Below are positions 34,119-43,731 of a stretch of DNA of 48,467 bases, piece by piece. The position numbers and the translations under genes were made by a program. The notes beneath the pieces were generated by a model. That model did not search any database. It was not told the DNA's origin and saw nothing but the letters and a program-made list of their open reading frames with translations. The stretch is from an uncultured bacterium. GTDB taxonomy: Bacteria > Actinomycetota > Actinomycetes > S36-B12. The DNA is taken from assembly GCA_903909555.1 (NCBI GenBank), contig CAIVWG010000240.1, positions 1 to 48,467 of the forward strand, given 5' to 3'. Position 1 is the stretch's first letter. Each line of letters opens with the position of its first letter.

Positions 34119-35111
34119 TCAGGACCGCAGGCGCGCGGCGAGGTCGAGCGCGGCAGCGGCGATCGCGCGCGTGTCGTCCGGGGTCGACATCAGCAGCGGG
34201 CGGGCCTCGCAGGCGATTCCGAGCCGTGCCACAGTGTCGACGTCCCCCGCGTCCGCATCGTCGACGAGCCATCCGTCGAGGACGCCGCCCGCGTCGCGCG
34301 CCCCGTAGTGGGCCGCGACGGCCGCGGCCGACGTCTCCACGCCGAGCGCGGTCAGGCAGGCGTCGGCCATGCCCCGCACGGGGCGACCGCCGATGATCGG
34401 GGAGACGCCGACGACCGGTGCCGGCGTACGGCCCAGCGCCTCGCGGATCCCGGGGACCTGCAGGATCGTCCCGATCGACACCACCGGGTTCGACGGCGGC
34501 AGCACGACGGCGTCCGCGCCCTCGATGGCCTCGATGACCCCGGGTGCGGGCTTGGCATCGTCCACGCCGACGAGCACGAACGCGCGCGCGGGGATGCGTG
34601 CCTGATGGCGCACCCACCACTCCTGGAAGTGGATGGCGCGCTGAGTGCCCCCCTCCTCGTCCACGACGACGTGGGTCTCCGCCCGTTCGTCGCTCATGGG
34701 GAGCAGGCGTACGCCGGGCGCCCACCGCAGGCACAGCGCCTCGGTGACGGCGGAGAGCGGATAGCCGGCGGCGAGCAACTGGGTCCGCACGAGGTGCGTA
34801 GCGATATCGCGATCGCCGAGGCCGAACCACGAGGGCTCCATGCCGTAGGCGGCGAGCTCATCCTTGACCGTGAAGGTCTCGTCCTGACGGCCCCAGCCCC
34901 GCTCCTCGGAGATGCCGCCGCCGAGGGTGTACATGACGGTGTCGAGGTCGGGGCAGACGCGCAGCCCGTGGATCCAGATGTCGTCGCCGGTGTTGCCGAT
35001 GACGGTGATCTCGGCGTCGGGCGCGGCCGCGATGAGGCCGCGCAGGAACCGTGCGCCGCCGATCCCGCCGGCGAGCGCGGTGATGCGGGCGGGCGAGCCG
35101 GATTGCCGCAT
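34119..35111 (-). CDS. fbiA: Phospholactate/PEP transferase of F420 synthesis (CofD family)
   Basis: Enzyme of about 330 residues joining the guanylylated three-carbon unit to FO, giving F420-0 or dehydro-F420-0. Signatures are [17 protein letters not shown] at the N-terminus, [66 protein letters not shown] and [20 protein letters not shown]. Possible starts are ATG 35111 and ATG 35117; on the minus strand CACTCT ends 6 bases before 35111, so I prefer that. An ATG at 35135 would overlap fbiC and has no homology. It is divergent from fbiC with overlapping -10 regions, and is followed 4 bases later by fbiB. Confidence 0.96.
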   Translation of the reverse strand: MRQSGSPARITALAGGIGGARFLRGLIAAAPDAEITVIGNTGDDIWIHGLRVCPDLDTVMYTLGGGISEERGWGRQDETFTVKDELAAYGMEPSWFGLGDRDIATHLVRTQLLAAGYPLSAVTEALCLRWAPGVRLLPMSDERAETHVVVDEEGGTQRAIHFQEWWVRHQARIPARAFVLVGVDDAKPAPGVIEAIEGADAVVLPPSNPVVSIGTILQVPGIREALGRTPAPVVGVSPIIGGRPVRGMADACLTALGVETSAAAVAAHYGARDAGGVLDGWLVDDADAGDVDTVARLGIACEARPLLMSTPDDTRAIAAAALDLAARLRS

Positions 35112-35116
35112 GCGCA

Positions 35117-35122
35117 TAGAGT
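35117..35122 (+). promoter_or_regulatory. -10 box of a leaderless fbiC promoter, overlapping the fbiA start
   Basis: TAGAGT ends 6 bases before the GTG start of fbiC at 35129. The same bases read on the other strand give CACTCT, placed for a leaderless fbiA start at 35111, so the two divergent promoters share their -10 region. Confidence 0.5.
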
Positions 35123-35128
35123 GGCACG

Positions 35129-37723
35129 GTGACATCCGGGCCCCGCGCGGGAGAGGTCTCCCGCGCCCTCGCGCGCGCCCGTCGAGGGGCGTCTCTCACG
35201 CCCGACGAGGCCGCGGCGCTCATGGCCGCACGGGGGGACGCTCTCCACGAGCTCCTGGGGATCGCCGGCGCGCTGCGCGACCGCGGCCTGGCGGAGGCCG
35301 GCCGCCCGGGCGTGGTGACGTACTCGCCCAAGGTCTTCATCCCGCTCACGCGCCTGTGCCGGGACCGCTGCCACTACTGCACGTTCGCCACGGTCCCGCA
35401 TCGCGTCCCCGCGCCCTACCTGTCCCCGGACGAGGTCGTGGCGATCGCGCGCGCGGGGGCGGAGGCCGGATGCGCCGAGGCGCTGTTCACCCTGGGTGAC
35501 CGACCTGAGGATCGCTGGCCGGCGGCACGGGCGTGGCTGGACGAAGCCGGCTACGACGACACGCTGGCGTACGTGCGGGCGATGTCCGTGCGCGTCCTGG
35601 AGGAGACCGGGCTGCTGCCCCATCTCAATCCCGGGGTCATGACCTGGGAGGAGATGCGCCGGCTGCGACCGGTCGCCCCGAGCATGGGCATGATGCTCGA
35701 GACGACCGCGGAGCGCCTGTGGTCGGAGCCGGGCGGTCCGCACTTCGGCAGCCCGGACAAGGAGCCGCGCGTGCGGCTTCGCGTCATCGAGGACGCCGGC
35801 CGCCTGTCGATCCCCTTCACGACCGGCATCCTCGTGGGGATCGGCGAGACGCCCGAGGAGCGCGCGGAGGCGCTGTTCGCGATCCGCTCGGCGCACCGCC
35901 GGCACCGGCACGTGCAGGAGGTCATCGTCCAGAACTTCCGCGCGAAGGACGACACGGCCATGCGCGGCACGGCCGACCTGGGACGCGAGGACTACCTTGC
36001 GACGCTCGCGACCGCACGCGTCATCCTCGGCCCCGGCATGCGCCTGCAGGCGCCGCCCAACCTCACCGATGCCGACGACCTCGCCGACCTGCTCGCGGCA
36101 GGGGTCGACGACTGGGGAGGTGTGAGCCCCCTCACGCCCGACCATGTCAATCCCGAGCGTCCGTGGCCCCACCTGGACGACCTGCGCGCCCGCACGCGTG
36201 CAGCGGGCTTCGACCTGAGGGCGCGCCTCACCGCGCATTCGTCCTACGTGCGCGCGGAGACCTGGATCGATCCGCGACTGTCCGCGCACGTCGCCGCCCT
36301 CGCCGGCCCCGACGGCCTGCTCGCTCCCGGCCGGAAGGCCCGCGGCCTGCCCTGGCAGGAGCCCGACGACGGGCAGGACGCCTACGCGGCCTTCGCGCGG
36401 CGGCAGGCCGGCGGGCGGGTCGACCTGCACGTCGCCATCGACGCGGAGGGACGTCGTTCGGATCGGCGCGAGGACTTCGAGGAGGTGTACGGCGACTGGG
36501 CCGAGGTACGCGAGCGGGTCGGCTCCTCGACGCCGGCCCGAGCGACCCTCCCCGCCGACGTGCGGGCCGCGCTCGACCTCGCGCACGCCGACCCTGCCGC
36601 GCTCGCCCGGCCCGAGCACCACGAGGCCGCGGTCGCGCTCATGAGCGCGGAGGGCCCCGCGCTCGAGGAGGTCGTGGCCCTCGCCGACGCGCTGCGCCGG
36701 GAGACGGTGGGCGACGAGGTCACGTACGTCGTCAACCGCAACATCAACTTCACCAACGTCTGCTACACCGGATGCCGCTTCTGTGCGTTCGCCCAGCGGG
36801 CCATGGACGTCGACGCGTACACGCTGTCCCTGGAAGAGGTATCCGCGCGGGTCCGCGACGCCGCGGCGGAAGGCGCCACCGAGATCTGCATGCAGGGCGG
36901 CATCCACCCCGATCTCCCGGGGACGGCGTACTTCGACCTCGCGCGCGCGGTGAAGTCCGCGGCCCCCGGGATCCACCTGCACGCCTTCAGTCCCATGGAG
37001 GTCGCCAACGGCGCCGCGCGCACAGGGCTCTCGCCGCGTGAGTGGCTCATCGCTGCGCGCGAGGCGGGCGTGGACTCGATCCCCGGCACCGCGGCCGAGA
37101 TCCTCGACGACGACGTGCGCTGGATCCTCACGAAGGGCAAGCTGCCGGCGAGCGCGTGGATCGACATCGTGACGACCGCGCACGAAGTGGGCCTTCGCTC
37201 CAGCGCGACGATGATGTACGGGCATGTCGATCACCCGGGCCACTGGGTGGCGCACCTGAGCGTCCTGCGCGGCATCCAGGAGCGCACCGGCGGATTCACC
37301 GAGTTCGTCGGGCTGCCGTTCGTGCACCACAATGCGCCGCTGTACCTCGCGGGCGCTGCCCGACCCGGGCCCACGCCGCGGGACAACAGGGCCGTGCACG
37401 CGCTGGCGCGGATCATGCTGCACGGCGCGGTCGATCACGTGCAGTGCTCGTGGGTGAAGCTCGGCGACGAGGGCTGCCGCGCCATGCTGGCCGCGGGAGC
37501 CGACGACCTCGGGGGCACCCTCATGGAGGAGACCATCAGCCGGATGGCGGGCTCGGAGCACGGCTCCGCCAAGTCCGAGGAGGGCCTGCGCGACCTCATT
37601 CGCTCCGCCGGCCGCGTCCCCCGCCAGCGCACCACGCTCTACGGCCGGGTCCCCCAGGAGGCCGCCGACCGCACCCCGGGCTTGACGCCCGGCTCCCCGC
37701 CCTATGTAATAACACCGTTGTGA
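35129..37723 (+). CDS. fbiC: FO synthase, fused CofG-CofH radical SAM enzyme
   Basis: Bifunctional enzyme of 864 residues making the deazaflavin FO from tyrosine and the flavin precursor. The CofG half has the cluster motif CRDRCHYC (Cys77, 81, 84), with [20 protein letters not shown] and [13 protein letters not shown]. The CofH half has CYTGCRFC (Cys545, 549, 552), followed by [19 protein letters not shown] and [12 protein letters not shown]. Both halves are complete, so no frameshift is suspected. GTG 35129 is the first start and sits 6 bases after a TAGAGT box. Divergent fbiA and fbiB complete most of the F420 pathway here; the guanylyltransferase FbiD/CofC is not in the window. Confidence 0.97.
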   Translation: MTSGPRAGEVSRALARARRGASLTPDEAAALMAARGDALHELLGIAGALRDRGLAEAGRPGVVTYSPKVFIPLTRLCRDRCHYCTFATVPHRVPAPYLSPDEVVAIARAGAEAGCAEALFTLGDRPEDRWPAARAWLDEAGYDDTLAYVRAMSVRVLEETGLLPHLNPGVMTWEEMRRLRPVAPSMGMMLETTAERLWSEPGGPHFGSPDKEPRVRLRVIEDAGRLSIPFTTGILVGIGETPEERAEALFAIRSAHRRHRHVQEVIVQNFRAKDDTAMRGTADLGREDYLATLATARVILGPGMRLQAPPNLTDADDLADLLAAGVDDWGGVSPLTPDHVNPERPWPHLDDLRARTRAAGFDLRARLTAHSSYVRAETWIDPRLSAHVAALAGPDGLLAPGRKARGLPWQEPDDGQDAYAAFARRQAGGRVDLHVAIDAEGRRSDRREDFEEVYGDWAEVRERVGSSTPARATLPADVRAALDLAHADPAALARPEHHEAAVALMSAEGPALEEVVALADALRRETVGDEVTYVVNRNINFTNVCYTGCRFCAFAQRAMDVDAYTLSLEEVSARVRDAAAEGATEICMQGGIHPDLPGTAYFDLARAVKSAAPGIHLHAFSPMEVANGAARTGLSPREWLIAAREAGVDSIPGTAAEILDDDVRWILTKGKLPASAWIDIVTTAHEVGLRSSATMMYGHVDHPGHWVAHLSVLRGIQERTGGFTEFVGLPFVHHNAPLYLAGAARPGPTPRDNRAVHALARIMLHGAVDHVQCSWVKLGDEGCRAMLAAGADDLGGTLMEETISRMAGSEHGSAKSEEGLRDLIRSAGRVPRQRTTLYGRVPQEAADRTPGLTPGSPPYVITPL

Positions 37724-37841
37724 TTCGGGGATCCGGGTCGCCGTCCGCCCCTGCGGTGCGGCCACCCCGAGCCCGAGGGGGTACCCGCCGGCCGTGGCCG
37801 CGGGAAGCGCGGTCGCAGGCCGCGAGGGAGGAGTGACCGCC

Positions 37842-38099
37842 GTGGGCGAACCCGTGCTGGTGCCGGTGACCACCGGGGAGGGCCTCGAGTGGCAGGAGCG
37901 TGCCCTATGCGCCCAGACCGATCCCGAGGCGTTCTTCCCCGAGAAGGGGGGCAGCACCCGCGAGGCCAAGCGCGTGTGCCTGTCCTGCGAGGTGCGCGGC
38001 GACTGCCTGGAGTACGCACTCGAACATGACGAGCGATTCGGCATCTGGGGCGGGCTGTCCGAGCGCGAACGCCGCCGGTTGAAGAAGCAGGCGGTCTGA
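37842..38099 (+). CDS. whiB: WhiB-family iron-sulfur regulator (WhiB2/WhmD-like)
   Basis: Protein of 85 residues from GTG 37842, chosen because GGGAGGAG lies 8 bases upstream; two in-frame GTGs upstream give longer forms. The four cluster cysteines are Cys23, Cys46, Cys49 and Cys55 (C, CLSC, then C). The GIWGG turn at 67-71 is followed by a basic helix (SERERRRLKKQAV) that contacts DNA or the sigma factor region. TDPEAFFPEKGGSTREAKRV is typical of WhiB2. In other actinobacteria WhiB2 controls cell division and septation, and it lies in this same neighbourhood beside fbiA/fbiB. The stop seems to overlap the CTG start of the next gene. Confidence 0.95.
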   Translation: MGEPVLVPVTTGEGLEWQERALCAQTDPEAFFPEKGGSTREAKRVCLSCEVRGDCLEYALEHDERFGIWGGLSERERRRLKKQAV

Positions 38100-41000
38100 G
38101 CGCGCACCACCGCGTCACCGCTGTCGTAGTTGCCCGGGACGGCGCGGTCTGGCTGCCCCACGTGCTCACGATGCTCGGGGGTCAGACCCGACACCCCGAT
38201 TCCGTCGTCGGCGTCGATGCCGGCTCCGACGATGTCAGCCGCGACATCCTCGTCGAGTCCCTCGGTGCCGATCGCGTCGTGGACCTCGATCCCGACATGC
38301 CCGCCTCCTTCGGCGCGGCAGTGAACGCCGGGCTCGCGTCCGGCGTCCTGCGCAGCGACGCCGACGAGGCCTTCGATGTCGATGCCACCGAGTGGATCTG
38401 GCTCCTCCACGATGACGCGGCACCCGCCCCCGACGCCCTCGCGGCACTGCTCCGGAGCGCGGACGAGCACCCGCGGGCGGTCGTCCTCGGCCCGAAGGCC
38501 CGCGGGTGGCACGACCGGCGGCTCCTCCTCGAGGTGGGGTTCACCATCACCGGATCGGGGCGCCGCTACACCGGCCTGGAACGCCGCGAGCACGACCAGG
38601 GACAGCACGACCAGCGCAGCGAGGTCCACGCGGTGGGCACCGCGGGGATGCTGGTCCGTCGCGATGCCTGGGACGACCTGGGGGGCTTCGACCCGGCCCT
38701 GCCCCTCTACCGCGACGACCTGGACCTGTGCTGGCGCGCCTGGCGCGCGGGGCACGAGGTCCGGGTGGTTCCCGACGCGGTGGTCAACCACCGGGAGGCG
38801 TCGTACCACGGCCGGCGCGAGGGCTCGACGTCCCCGGCCCTCGGCTACCGCCTCGATCGCCGGTCGGGGATGCACGTGCTCCTCACCCACACGCCGACGT
38901 GGCGGCTCCCCTTCACGTACCTTCGACTGTCCCTCGACGCGCTCGTGCGCTCGCTCATCTTCGCCCTGGGCAAGGACGTCCGCCACGCGCGCGACGAGCT
39001 GTTCGCCCTCGGCGCGACCCTCGCGCACCCGGGTCGACTCCTCGCCTCGCGGCGATCCGCGCGCAGCACGTCGGTGCAGTCGTCCCGGGCGGCCGTGGGG
39101 GAGTTCCGTCCGCGGCTGCGCGCGCAGGCCCGCACCGCGCTCGAGGGAGTGGGCGGCATCATCACCTCGGGGCGGTCCGCGGACTCCGGAGCGGCCGGCG
39201 CCCTGGAGTCGGGACCGGTGTCGGACGACGTCGACTTCTTCGAGGATCCCGCCGGAGGATGGCTTCGCCGTACTCTCGCGCGTCCTGCCGTTTCCCTCAC
39301 CCTCGCCCTCCTCGTGCTCGCGCTGGTGGCCGGGCGCACCCTGTGGTGGGGCGAGGGCGTCCTCTTCGGCGGCGCCCTGCTGCCCTCCCCCGAGGGTGCC
39401 GCCGACCTGTGGGCGACGTACACCAACGGATGGCACGACGTGGGCCCGGGCTCCACGACGCCGACCCCCCCGGCGTTCGCCCTGCTCGCCATCGTCGCGA
39501 CCCTGCTGCTGGGCAAGGCACCCCTCGCCGTGGGCGCGCTCCTGCTCCTCGCCGTGCCCGCCGCGGCTCTCTCGGCGTGGTGGAGCCTGCGCGGCGTCGT
39601 CGTCCACGCCCTGCCGCGCGCGTGGGCCGCGGTGACCTGGGCCCTCCTCCCCGCCGTGACCGGCGGCCTCGCCGGCGGCCTGCTGGGGACCCTGGGGGCG
39701 GCGATCCTCCTGCCGCCCACCGTGCGTGCCGTCGTGCGCGTCCTCGGCTACGGCAGCCCGCCGCTGCGGCCCTGGTCGGGGCGCACCGTGTGGTGGGCGG
39801 CCCTGCTCGTGGCCGCGTCCGCCGCCTGCGTTCCGCTCATCTGGGTCTTCGTCGTGATCGCCGTCATCGCCGCGATCGTCGCCGCTGTCGTCATGGATCG
39901 CGATGCCGCACGCCGGGACGACGTGGCACCCGCCGGCTCTCCGCGTCCGCTCGGTTCACTGGCGCTGCGAGGCGCCGGGCTCGCGCTCGTGCCGCTGGTG
40001 CTCCTCCTGCCCTGGTCCCTGCACGTGCTGGCCCAGCCGGCCCTGCTGCTCTCCCAGCCGGGGCTCATCGACGGCCGACTCGCGGTGCCCGCGGCCAGCG
40101 TCCTCGACCTGCTCCTGCTGCAGCCCGGGGGCCCGGCGGCCATGCCGGCGTGGATCGGTGCGGCTCTCGTCATCGCCGCGCTGCTCGGACTGCTGAGGCC
40201 CGACCGGCGAGCGGCCGCCCTCGTCGCCTGGGGGGTCGGCGGTCTCGCGCTTCTCGTGGGCATCCTCATGCTGGTCGTGCGCGTGGAGGTGCCGGGCATC
40301 GCGGAGCCGCAGCCGCTCTGGCCCGGGGTGCCCACACTCATCCTCGGCGGCGCGCTCATCACCGCGGCGGTGCTCGCCGCCGACGGGCTCCGGGACGTCC
40401 TCCAGTCGTCGAGCTTCGACTTCGTGCGCACGCCGATCGCGTACGTCGTCCCCTGGATCGCGATCCTCGCCCCGCTGCTGTGGGCGGTGTGGTGGGTGGT
40501 CCCGGGAGCCGCCGATCCCGTGCGGAGGGGGCAGCCCGACGTGCTCCCCCCGTTCGTGGCGGCGGAGGCCGTGGGCCCGCAGGCCCCGCGCACCCTGCTG
40601 CTGCGCGTCGATCCGACGGGCGGCACGTCGTACACCCTGGTCAACGGCGCCGGGCTCCGCCTCGGCGACGCCGACACCGCGCCGCCCACCTCCGTCTGGG
40701 ATCCGGTCGACGACCTCGTCTCCGGACTCGTCTCCGGCCGCGGCGGAGCCGAGGTCGCCGGCCTCGCGCGCTACGCCGTGCGCTACGTCGTGCTCGACAG
40801 CGCGGACACCTCGGCGGCGCTCGTGCGCACGCTCGACGCCGTGCCCGGACTCCGGCGCCTCGCGGGCCAGGGCAACGAGGTCCTGTGGAAGGTCGAGGAG
40901 CCGACCGCCCGGGTGCTGCAGGCGGATGCGGAGGATCCTCCCGCGCTCACCGCGATCCCGGTCGAGGACCTCGCCTCGGCGGATCCGCTCGTGAGCGCGA

Positions 41001-41359
41001 CACTGCCGGAGGGAGGGCCGAGCCGGATCCTGCTGTCGCAGACGGCGGACGGGCCGTGGTTCGCGACGGTCGGCAACCAGGCCCTCTCCGCGCAGGTCGT
41101 CGACGGGCTGCAGGAGTTCGAGGTGCCCGCGGGCATCGAGGCGGGCAGCGCGATCACCCTCGGCGTCGACGACTCCGCACGCGGTCGTTGGCTCATCGCC
41201 CAGCTCGTGGCCGTGCTCGTCGTCATCGTGCTCGCGCTTCCCGCGCGACGCCGTATCACCGACGACGACGTGGCGGACATCGACCCGGACGAGGACGACA
41301 TCGACGCGCTGGCCGCTGACGGGATCCTGGCGACGGACGAGGCGGAGGTGACGCGGTGA
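38096..41359 (+). CDS. Family 2 glycosyltransferase with large C-terminal membrane domain; probable CTG start
   Basis: Protein of about 1087 residues. Residues 1-300 are a GT-A glycosyltransferase: HHRVTAVVVARDGAVWLPHV, WIWLLHDDAAPAPDAL with the acidic metal site, AVGTAGMLVRRDAWDDLGGF and LDLCWRAWRAGHEVRVVP. After a linker, residues about 400-800 contain some twelve membrane helices, then an extracytoplasmic domain and a final helix. The first ATG/GTG/TTG in frame is 38162, but it would cut away the conserved first strand RVTAVVVARDG. The frame is open upstream, and CTG 38096 overlaps the whiB stop as CTGA, so I take that as the start. It is likely to act in cell-envelope glycan synthesis. 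DUF5719 follows with a GTGA overlap. Confidence 0.88.
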   Translation: MSAHHRVTAVVVARDGAVWLPHVLTMLGGQTRHPDSVVGVDAGSDDVSRDILVESLGADRVVDLDPDMPASFGAAVNAGLASGVLRSDADEAFDVDATEWIWLLHDDAAPAPDALAALLRSADEHPRAVVLGPKARGWHDRRLLLEVGFTITGSGRRYTGLERREHDQGQHDQRSEVHAVGTAGMLVRRDAWDDLGGFDPALPLYRDDLDLCWRAWRAGHEVRVVPDAVVNHREASYHGRREGSTSPALGYRLDRRSGMHVLLTHTPTWRLPFTYLRLSLDALVRSLIFALGKDVRHARDELFALGATLAHPGRLLASRRSARSTSVQSSRAAVGEFRPRLRAQARTALEGVGGIITSGRSADSGAAGALESGPVSDDVDFFEDPAGGWLRRTLARPAVSLTLALLVLALVAGRTLWWGEGVLFGGALLPSPEGAADLWATYTNGWHDVGPGSTTPTPPAFALLAIVATLLLGKAPLAVGALLLLAVPAAALSAWWSLRGVVVHALPRAWAAVTWALLPAVTGGLAGGLLGTLGAAILLPPTVRAVVRVLGYGSPPLRPWSGRTVWWAALLVAASAACVPLIWVFVVIAVIAAIVAAVVMDRDAARRDDVAPAGSPRPLGSLALRGAGLALVPLVLLLPWSLHVLAQPALLLSQPGLIDGRLAVPAASVLDLLLLQPGGPAAMPAWIGAALVIAALLGLLRPDRRAAALVAWGVGGLALLVGILMLVVRVEVPGIAEPQPLWPGVPTLILGGALITAAVLAADGLRDVLQSSSFDFVRTPIAYVVPWIAILAPLLWAVWWVVPGAADPVRRGQPDVLPPFVAAEAVGPQAPRTLLLRVDPTGGTSYTLVNGAGLRLGDADTAPPTSVWDPVDDLVSGLVSGRGGAEVAGLARYAVRYVVLDSADTSAALVRTLDAVPGLRRLAGQGNEVLWKVEEPTARVLQADAEDPPALTAIPVEDLASADPLVSATLPEGGPSRILLSQTADGPWFATVGNQALSAQVVDGLQEFEVPAGIEAGSAITLGVDDSARGRWLIAQLVAVLVVIVLALPARRRITDDDVADIDPDEDDIDALAADGILATDEAEVTR

Positions 41360-43197
41360 GCGACGACCCCACGGGCGAGCCCGCCGAGGACGCAGCCGTG
41401 ACCCCCGAGGATGCCTCCCTCGCGGATGCCGCTCCGTCGGCGACCGATCGGGTGCGCGGCCGCCGCGATCGAGAGCGTCGCCGTCGCGAGCGACCGCGCC
41501 GCGCGCGTTCGGAGGAGGCCGCGCCTGCGGACGGGCGCGGGCCGCTGAGCATCGTCATCGTCACGGCCGTGGGCATCGCGCTGGTCGCGCTGGGCAGCCT
41601 CCTGCCGCGAGGCGCCGCGGTCGAGCCTGCCGCGGCCGTCCAGCAGCCCGTCGACTCCTCCACCACGGTGTGCCCGGAGCCGGGGGCGGTCGATGGGGCG
41701 GTGACCACGTCGACGGTGACGGTCATTCCCGGGCTGGAGGGCCAGGACCGGGAGGGCGCGGCCGAGGTGACCTACCTCCGGGGGCCCGATGAGACCGAAC
41801 GCAGCGAGCCCGAGATCGTCATCGAGGCGCCGGGGGACAGCGGCCAAGTGGTCGCCGACGCCCGGCGGCTGCCCCCGCTGACCGCGCGGACGGTGGGATC
41901 CCTCGCCCCGGGCCTGGTGTCGACGGAGTCGACCCTGGACACGTCCGATAGCGGACGCGGGCTGTCGAGCACCGCGTGCCTGGGTCCGGACACCTCCTGG
42001 TGGTTCGTCGGCAGCGGCTCGACGGCGGGGCGGGAGTCCAACCTCGTCCTCGTCAACCCCGAGTCCACGCCGGCGGAACTCGACGTCACCATCGCGGGCC
42101 CCGAGGGGCTGCTGGTCACCCCGGCGCTGCGCGGGCTGGTGCTGGAGGCGAACGCGCGCACCGTCGTGCGGCTCACCCGCGAGGCGCCGCGTCTCCCCGC
42201 TGCCGTGTGGCATGTCTCGGTGCGATCCGGGCGCGTCGTCGCCGCGGTGCAGGACACCGAGATCGAGGGATACGTCCCGCGCGGCGACGACTGGATCCCG
42301 CCGGCGGCCGATCCGTCGACGCGGGTGCTCGTCCCGGGCATCATCCCCGGACGCAGTGATCGGCAGCTGATCCTGCACGCTCCCGGCGAAGTGGACGCCA
42401 CGGTGCGCGTGCGCCTGGTCACCGAGGGCGGGTCCTACGTCCCGACGGCCCTGTCGCAGATCGACGTTCCGGCCGGCACCGTCGTGACGGCGTCCCTCAC
42501 GGAGGCGCTCGACGGACAGGCCGCCACCTTGGACCTGTCCTCCGACGTCCCCATCGTCGCGGGAGTGCGGCAGCGGCATTCGGGGGTGGGCGCCACGGAC
42601 TTCGCCCTCAACGAGGTGTCCTTCGCCGCCGGTGCGGTCCCGGTGGGGACCGTGGCGGGCGTCACCGGGCTTCCCACCGCCGCCGGGACCAGCGTCACGC
42701 TGTGGATCACCGCCCCCGGGGAGCCGCTCACCGCACCGGGAACGGCCCCACCCATGCCCGTGGGCATGGACGACACCGGGGGAGCGCCGGCGTCATCGAC
42801 TCCGCTGGGGCCCGATGACACGATGGCCGGGTCCTCCGACGACACGATGGGCGGGTCCGCCGACGACACCCCCGCTGCGTCGGGATCCCGCACGCCGGTG
42901 CGCGTGACGGTGCAGGTCCTCCCCGCTGGCGCCGCGGCCCTCGAGCCGATCACCGTGGAGGTGCTGCCCGGGCGCGTCGTCGAAGTGCGCATCCCGCGCC
43001 CCCGGGGGGCCGATTGGTTCACCGCGGTCGTGCGTCCTGAGGGGGGCGAGGTCCTCATCGCCCATCGCGTTGCGGTGCGGGATCCCTCCGGATCCCTCAT
43101 CACCGGCTTCCCCTGGCGCCCCCTGCGCACGACCGTCGGGGTCCTCCCCGCAGTAGAGGACATCGGCATCGCCGTGCCGCCGCCGGCCAACCCCTGA
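41356..43197 (+). CDS. DUF5719 family membrane-anchored protein
   Basis: Protein of 613 residues that starts at a GTG overlapping the glycosyltransferase stop. An acidic then Arg-rich cytoplasmic N-terminus (RDRERRRRERPRRARSEE) precedes one membrane helix at about residues 64-85. The rest is extracytoplasmic and beta-rich, with the family motif VDSSTTVCPEPG, SSTACLGPDTSWWFVGSGST, SNLVLVNPESTPAELDVTI and GVRQRHSGVGATDFA. A low-complexity insert at about 485-510 holds DDTM-GS repeats. The function is unknown. Constant pairing with the membrane glycosyltransferase in actinobacteria suggests a shared envelope role (inference). Confidence 0.9.
   Translation: MSDDPTGEPAEDAAVTPEDASLADAAPSATDRVRGRRDRERRRRERPRRARSEEAAPADGRGPLSIVIVTAVGIALVALGSLLPRGAAVEPAAAVQQPVDSSTTVCPEPGAVDGAVTTSTVTVIPGLEGQDREGAAEVTYLRGPDETERSEPEIVIEAPGDSGQVVADARRLPPLTARTVGSLAPGLVSTESTLDTSDSGRGLSSTACLGPDTSWWFVGSGSTAGRESNLVLVNPESTPAELDVTIAGPEGLLVTPALRGLVLEANARTVVRLTREAPRLPAAVWHVSVRSGRVVAAVQDTEIEGYVPRGDDWIPPAADPSTRVLVPGIIPGRSDRQLILHAPGEVDATVRVRLVTEGGSYVPTALSQIDVPAGTVVTASLTEALDGQAATLDLSSDVPIVAGVRQRHSGVGATDFALNEVSFAAGAVPVGTVAGVTGLPTAAGTSVTLWITAPGEPLTAPGTAPPMPVGMDDTGGAPASSTPLGPDDTMAGSSDDTMGGSADDTPAASGSRTPVRVTVQVLPAGAAALEPITVEVLPGRVVEVRIPRPRGADWFTAVVRPEGGEVLIAHRVAVRDPSGSLITGFPWRPLRTTVGVLPAVEDIGIAVPPPANP
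42814..42861 (+). repeat. 24-bp tandem repeat in the DUF5719 gene
   Basis: Two units encoding DDTMAGSS and DDTMGGSA, followed by a partial third (DDTPAASG). It lies in an Asp/Ser/Thr-rich linker outside the conserved parts of the protein, so its copy number could vary between strains. Confidence 0.7.
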
Positions 43198-43238
43198 CGG
43201 GTTCGGCGCGCCTCATACGGCGCTGACATCCGGCCCGG

Positions 43239-43244
43239 TACCGT
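43239..43244 (+). promoter_or_regulatory. -10 box of a leaderless promoter for the DUF3499 gene
   Basis: TACCGT ends 7 bases before GTG 43252, with no ribosome binding site. It would drive the DUF3499-manB-Trm112-manA operon. Confidence 0.4.
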
Positions 43245-43251
43245 CGCCGTC

Positions 43252-43731
43252 GTGGGAGACGGCCATCACGCATCGCCGTCGGGTCGGCCGAGCCGTCCCG
43301 CGTCTCGGAGGTGCTCGCGCCCCTCGTGCGATCGCCCGTCGATGTCGACCCTCACCTACGTCTACGCGGACTCCGTGGCGGTCCTCGGCCCGCTGGCGAC
43401 GACCCCGGAGCCGCACAGCTACGACCTGTGCGAGCTGCATGCGCAGCGCCTCACCGCTCCGCGCGGCTGGGAGCTGGTCCGGCTGGAGCTCGGTCCCGGC
43501 GACCTGGGTCCCAGCAATGACGACCTCGAGGCCCTCGCCAACGCGGTGCGGGAAGTCGGGCGTGGCTCCCGAGACCGGAGCGAGGCTGACGTCGCGGGGA
43601 CACTCTTCGACGACGAGGACGATCGCCTGCCCGGTGCCGTGGGAGCGGAGGGACTGCGCCGGCACCTGTGGGCGCTGCCGTCCGCGTCCGGTGATGCCGC
43701 CCGGCGGACCGGCGCCCCGCCCGAGGCGTGA
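43252..43731 (+). CDS. DUF3499 family protein
   Basis: Protein of 159 residues. The conserved DUF3499 core is easy to see: CSRPSCDRPSMSTLTYVYAD, then SVAVLGPLATTPEPHSYDLC, then ELHAQRLTAPRGWELVRLEL. Two Cys pairs-type positions (CSRPSC and CELH) look like a zinc site. After the core, the sequence is acidic and variable (DDEDDRLPGAVG). The GTG at 43252 is preceded by a TACCGT box. The family is specific to actinobacteria and its function is unknown. Its stop overlaps the manB start (GTGA), as in many relatives. Confidence 0.92.
   Translation: MGDGHHASPSGRPSRPASRRCSRPSCDRPSMSTLTYVYADSVAVLGPLATTPEPHSYDLCELHAQRLTAPRGWELVRLELGPGDLGPSNDDLEALANAVREVGRGSRDRSEADVAGTLFDDEDDRLPGAVGAEGLRRHLWALPSASGDAARRTGAPPEA

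Noticed and set aside
34694..39607. A 1637-codon open frame on the minus strand
   Set aside because: It is antisense to fbiC, whiB and the glycosyltransferase, all with clear motifs, and overlaps fbiA. Its translation is low-complexity Arg/Gly/Ala/Val sequence, as expected from the complement of GC-biased codons.
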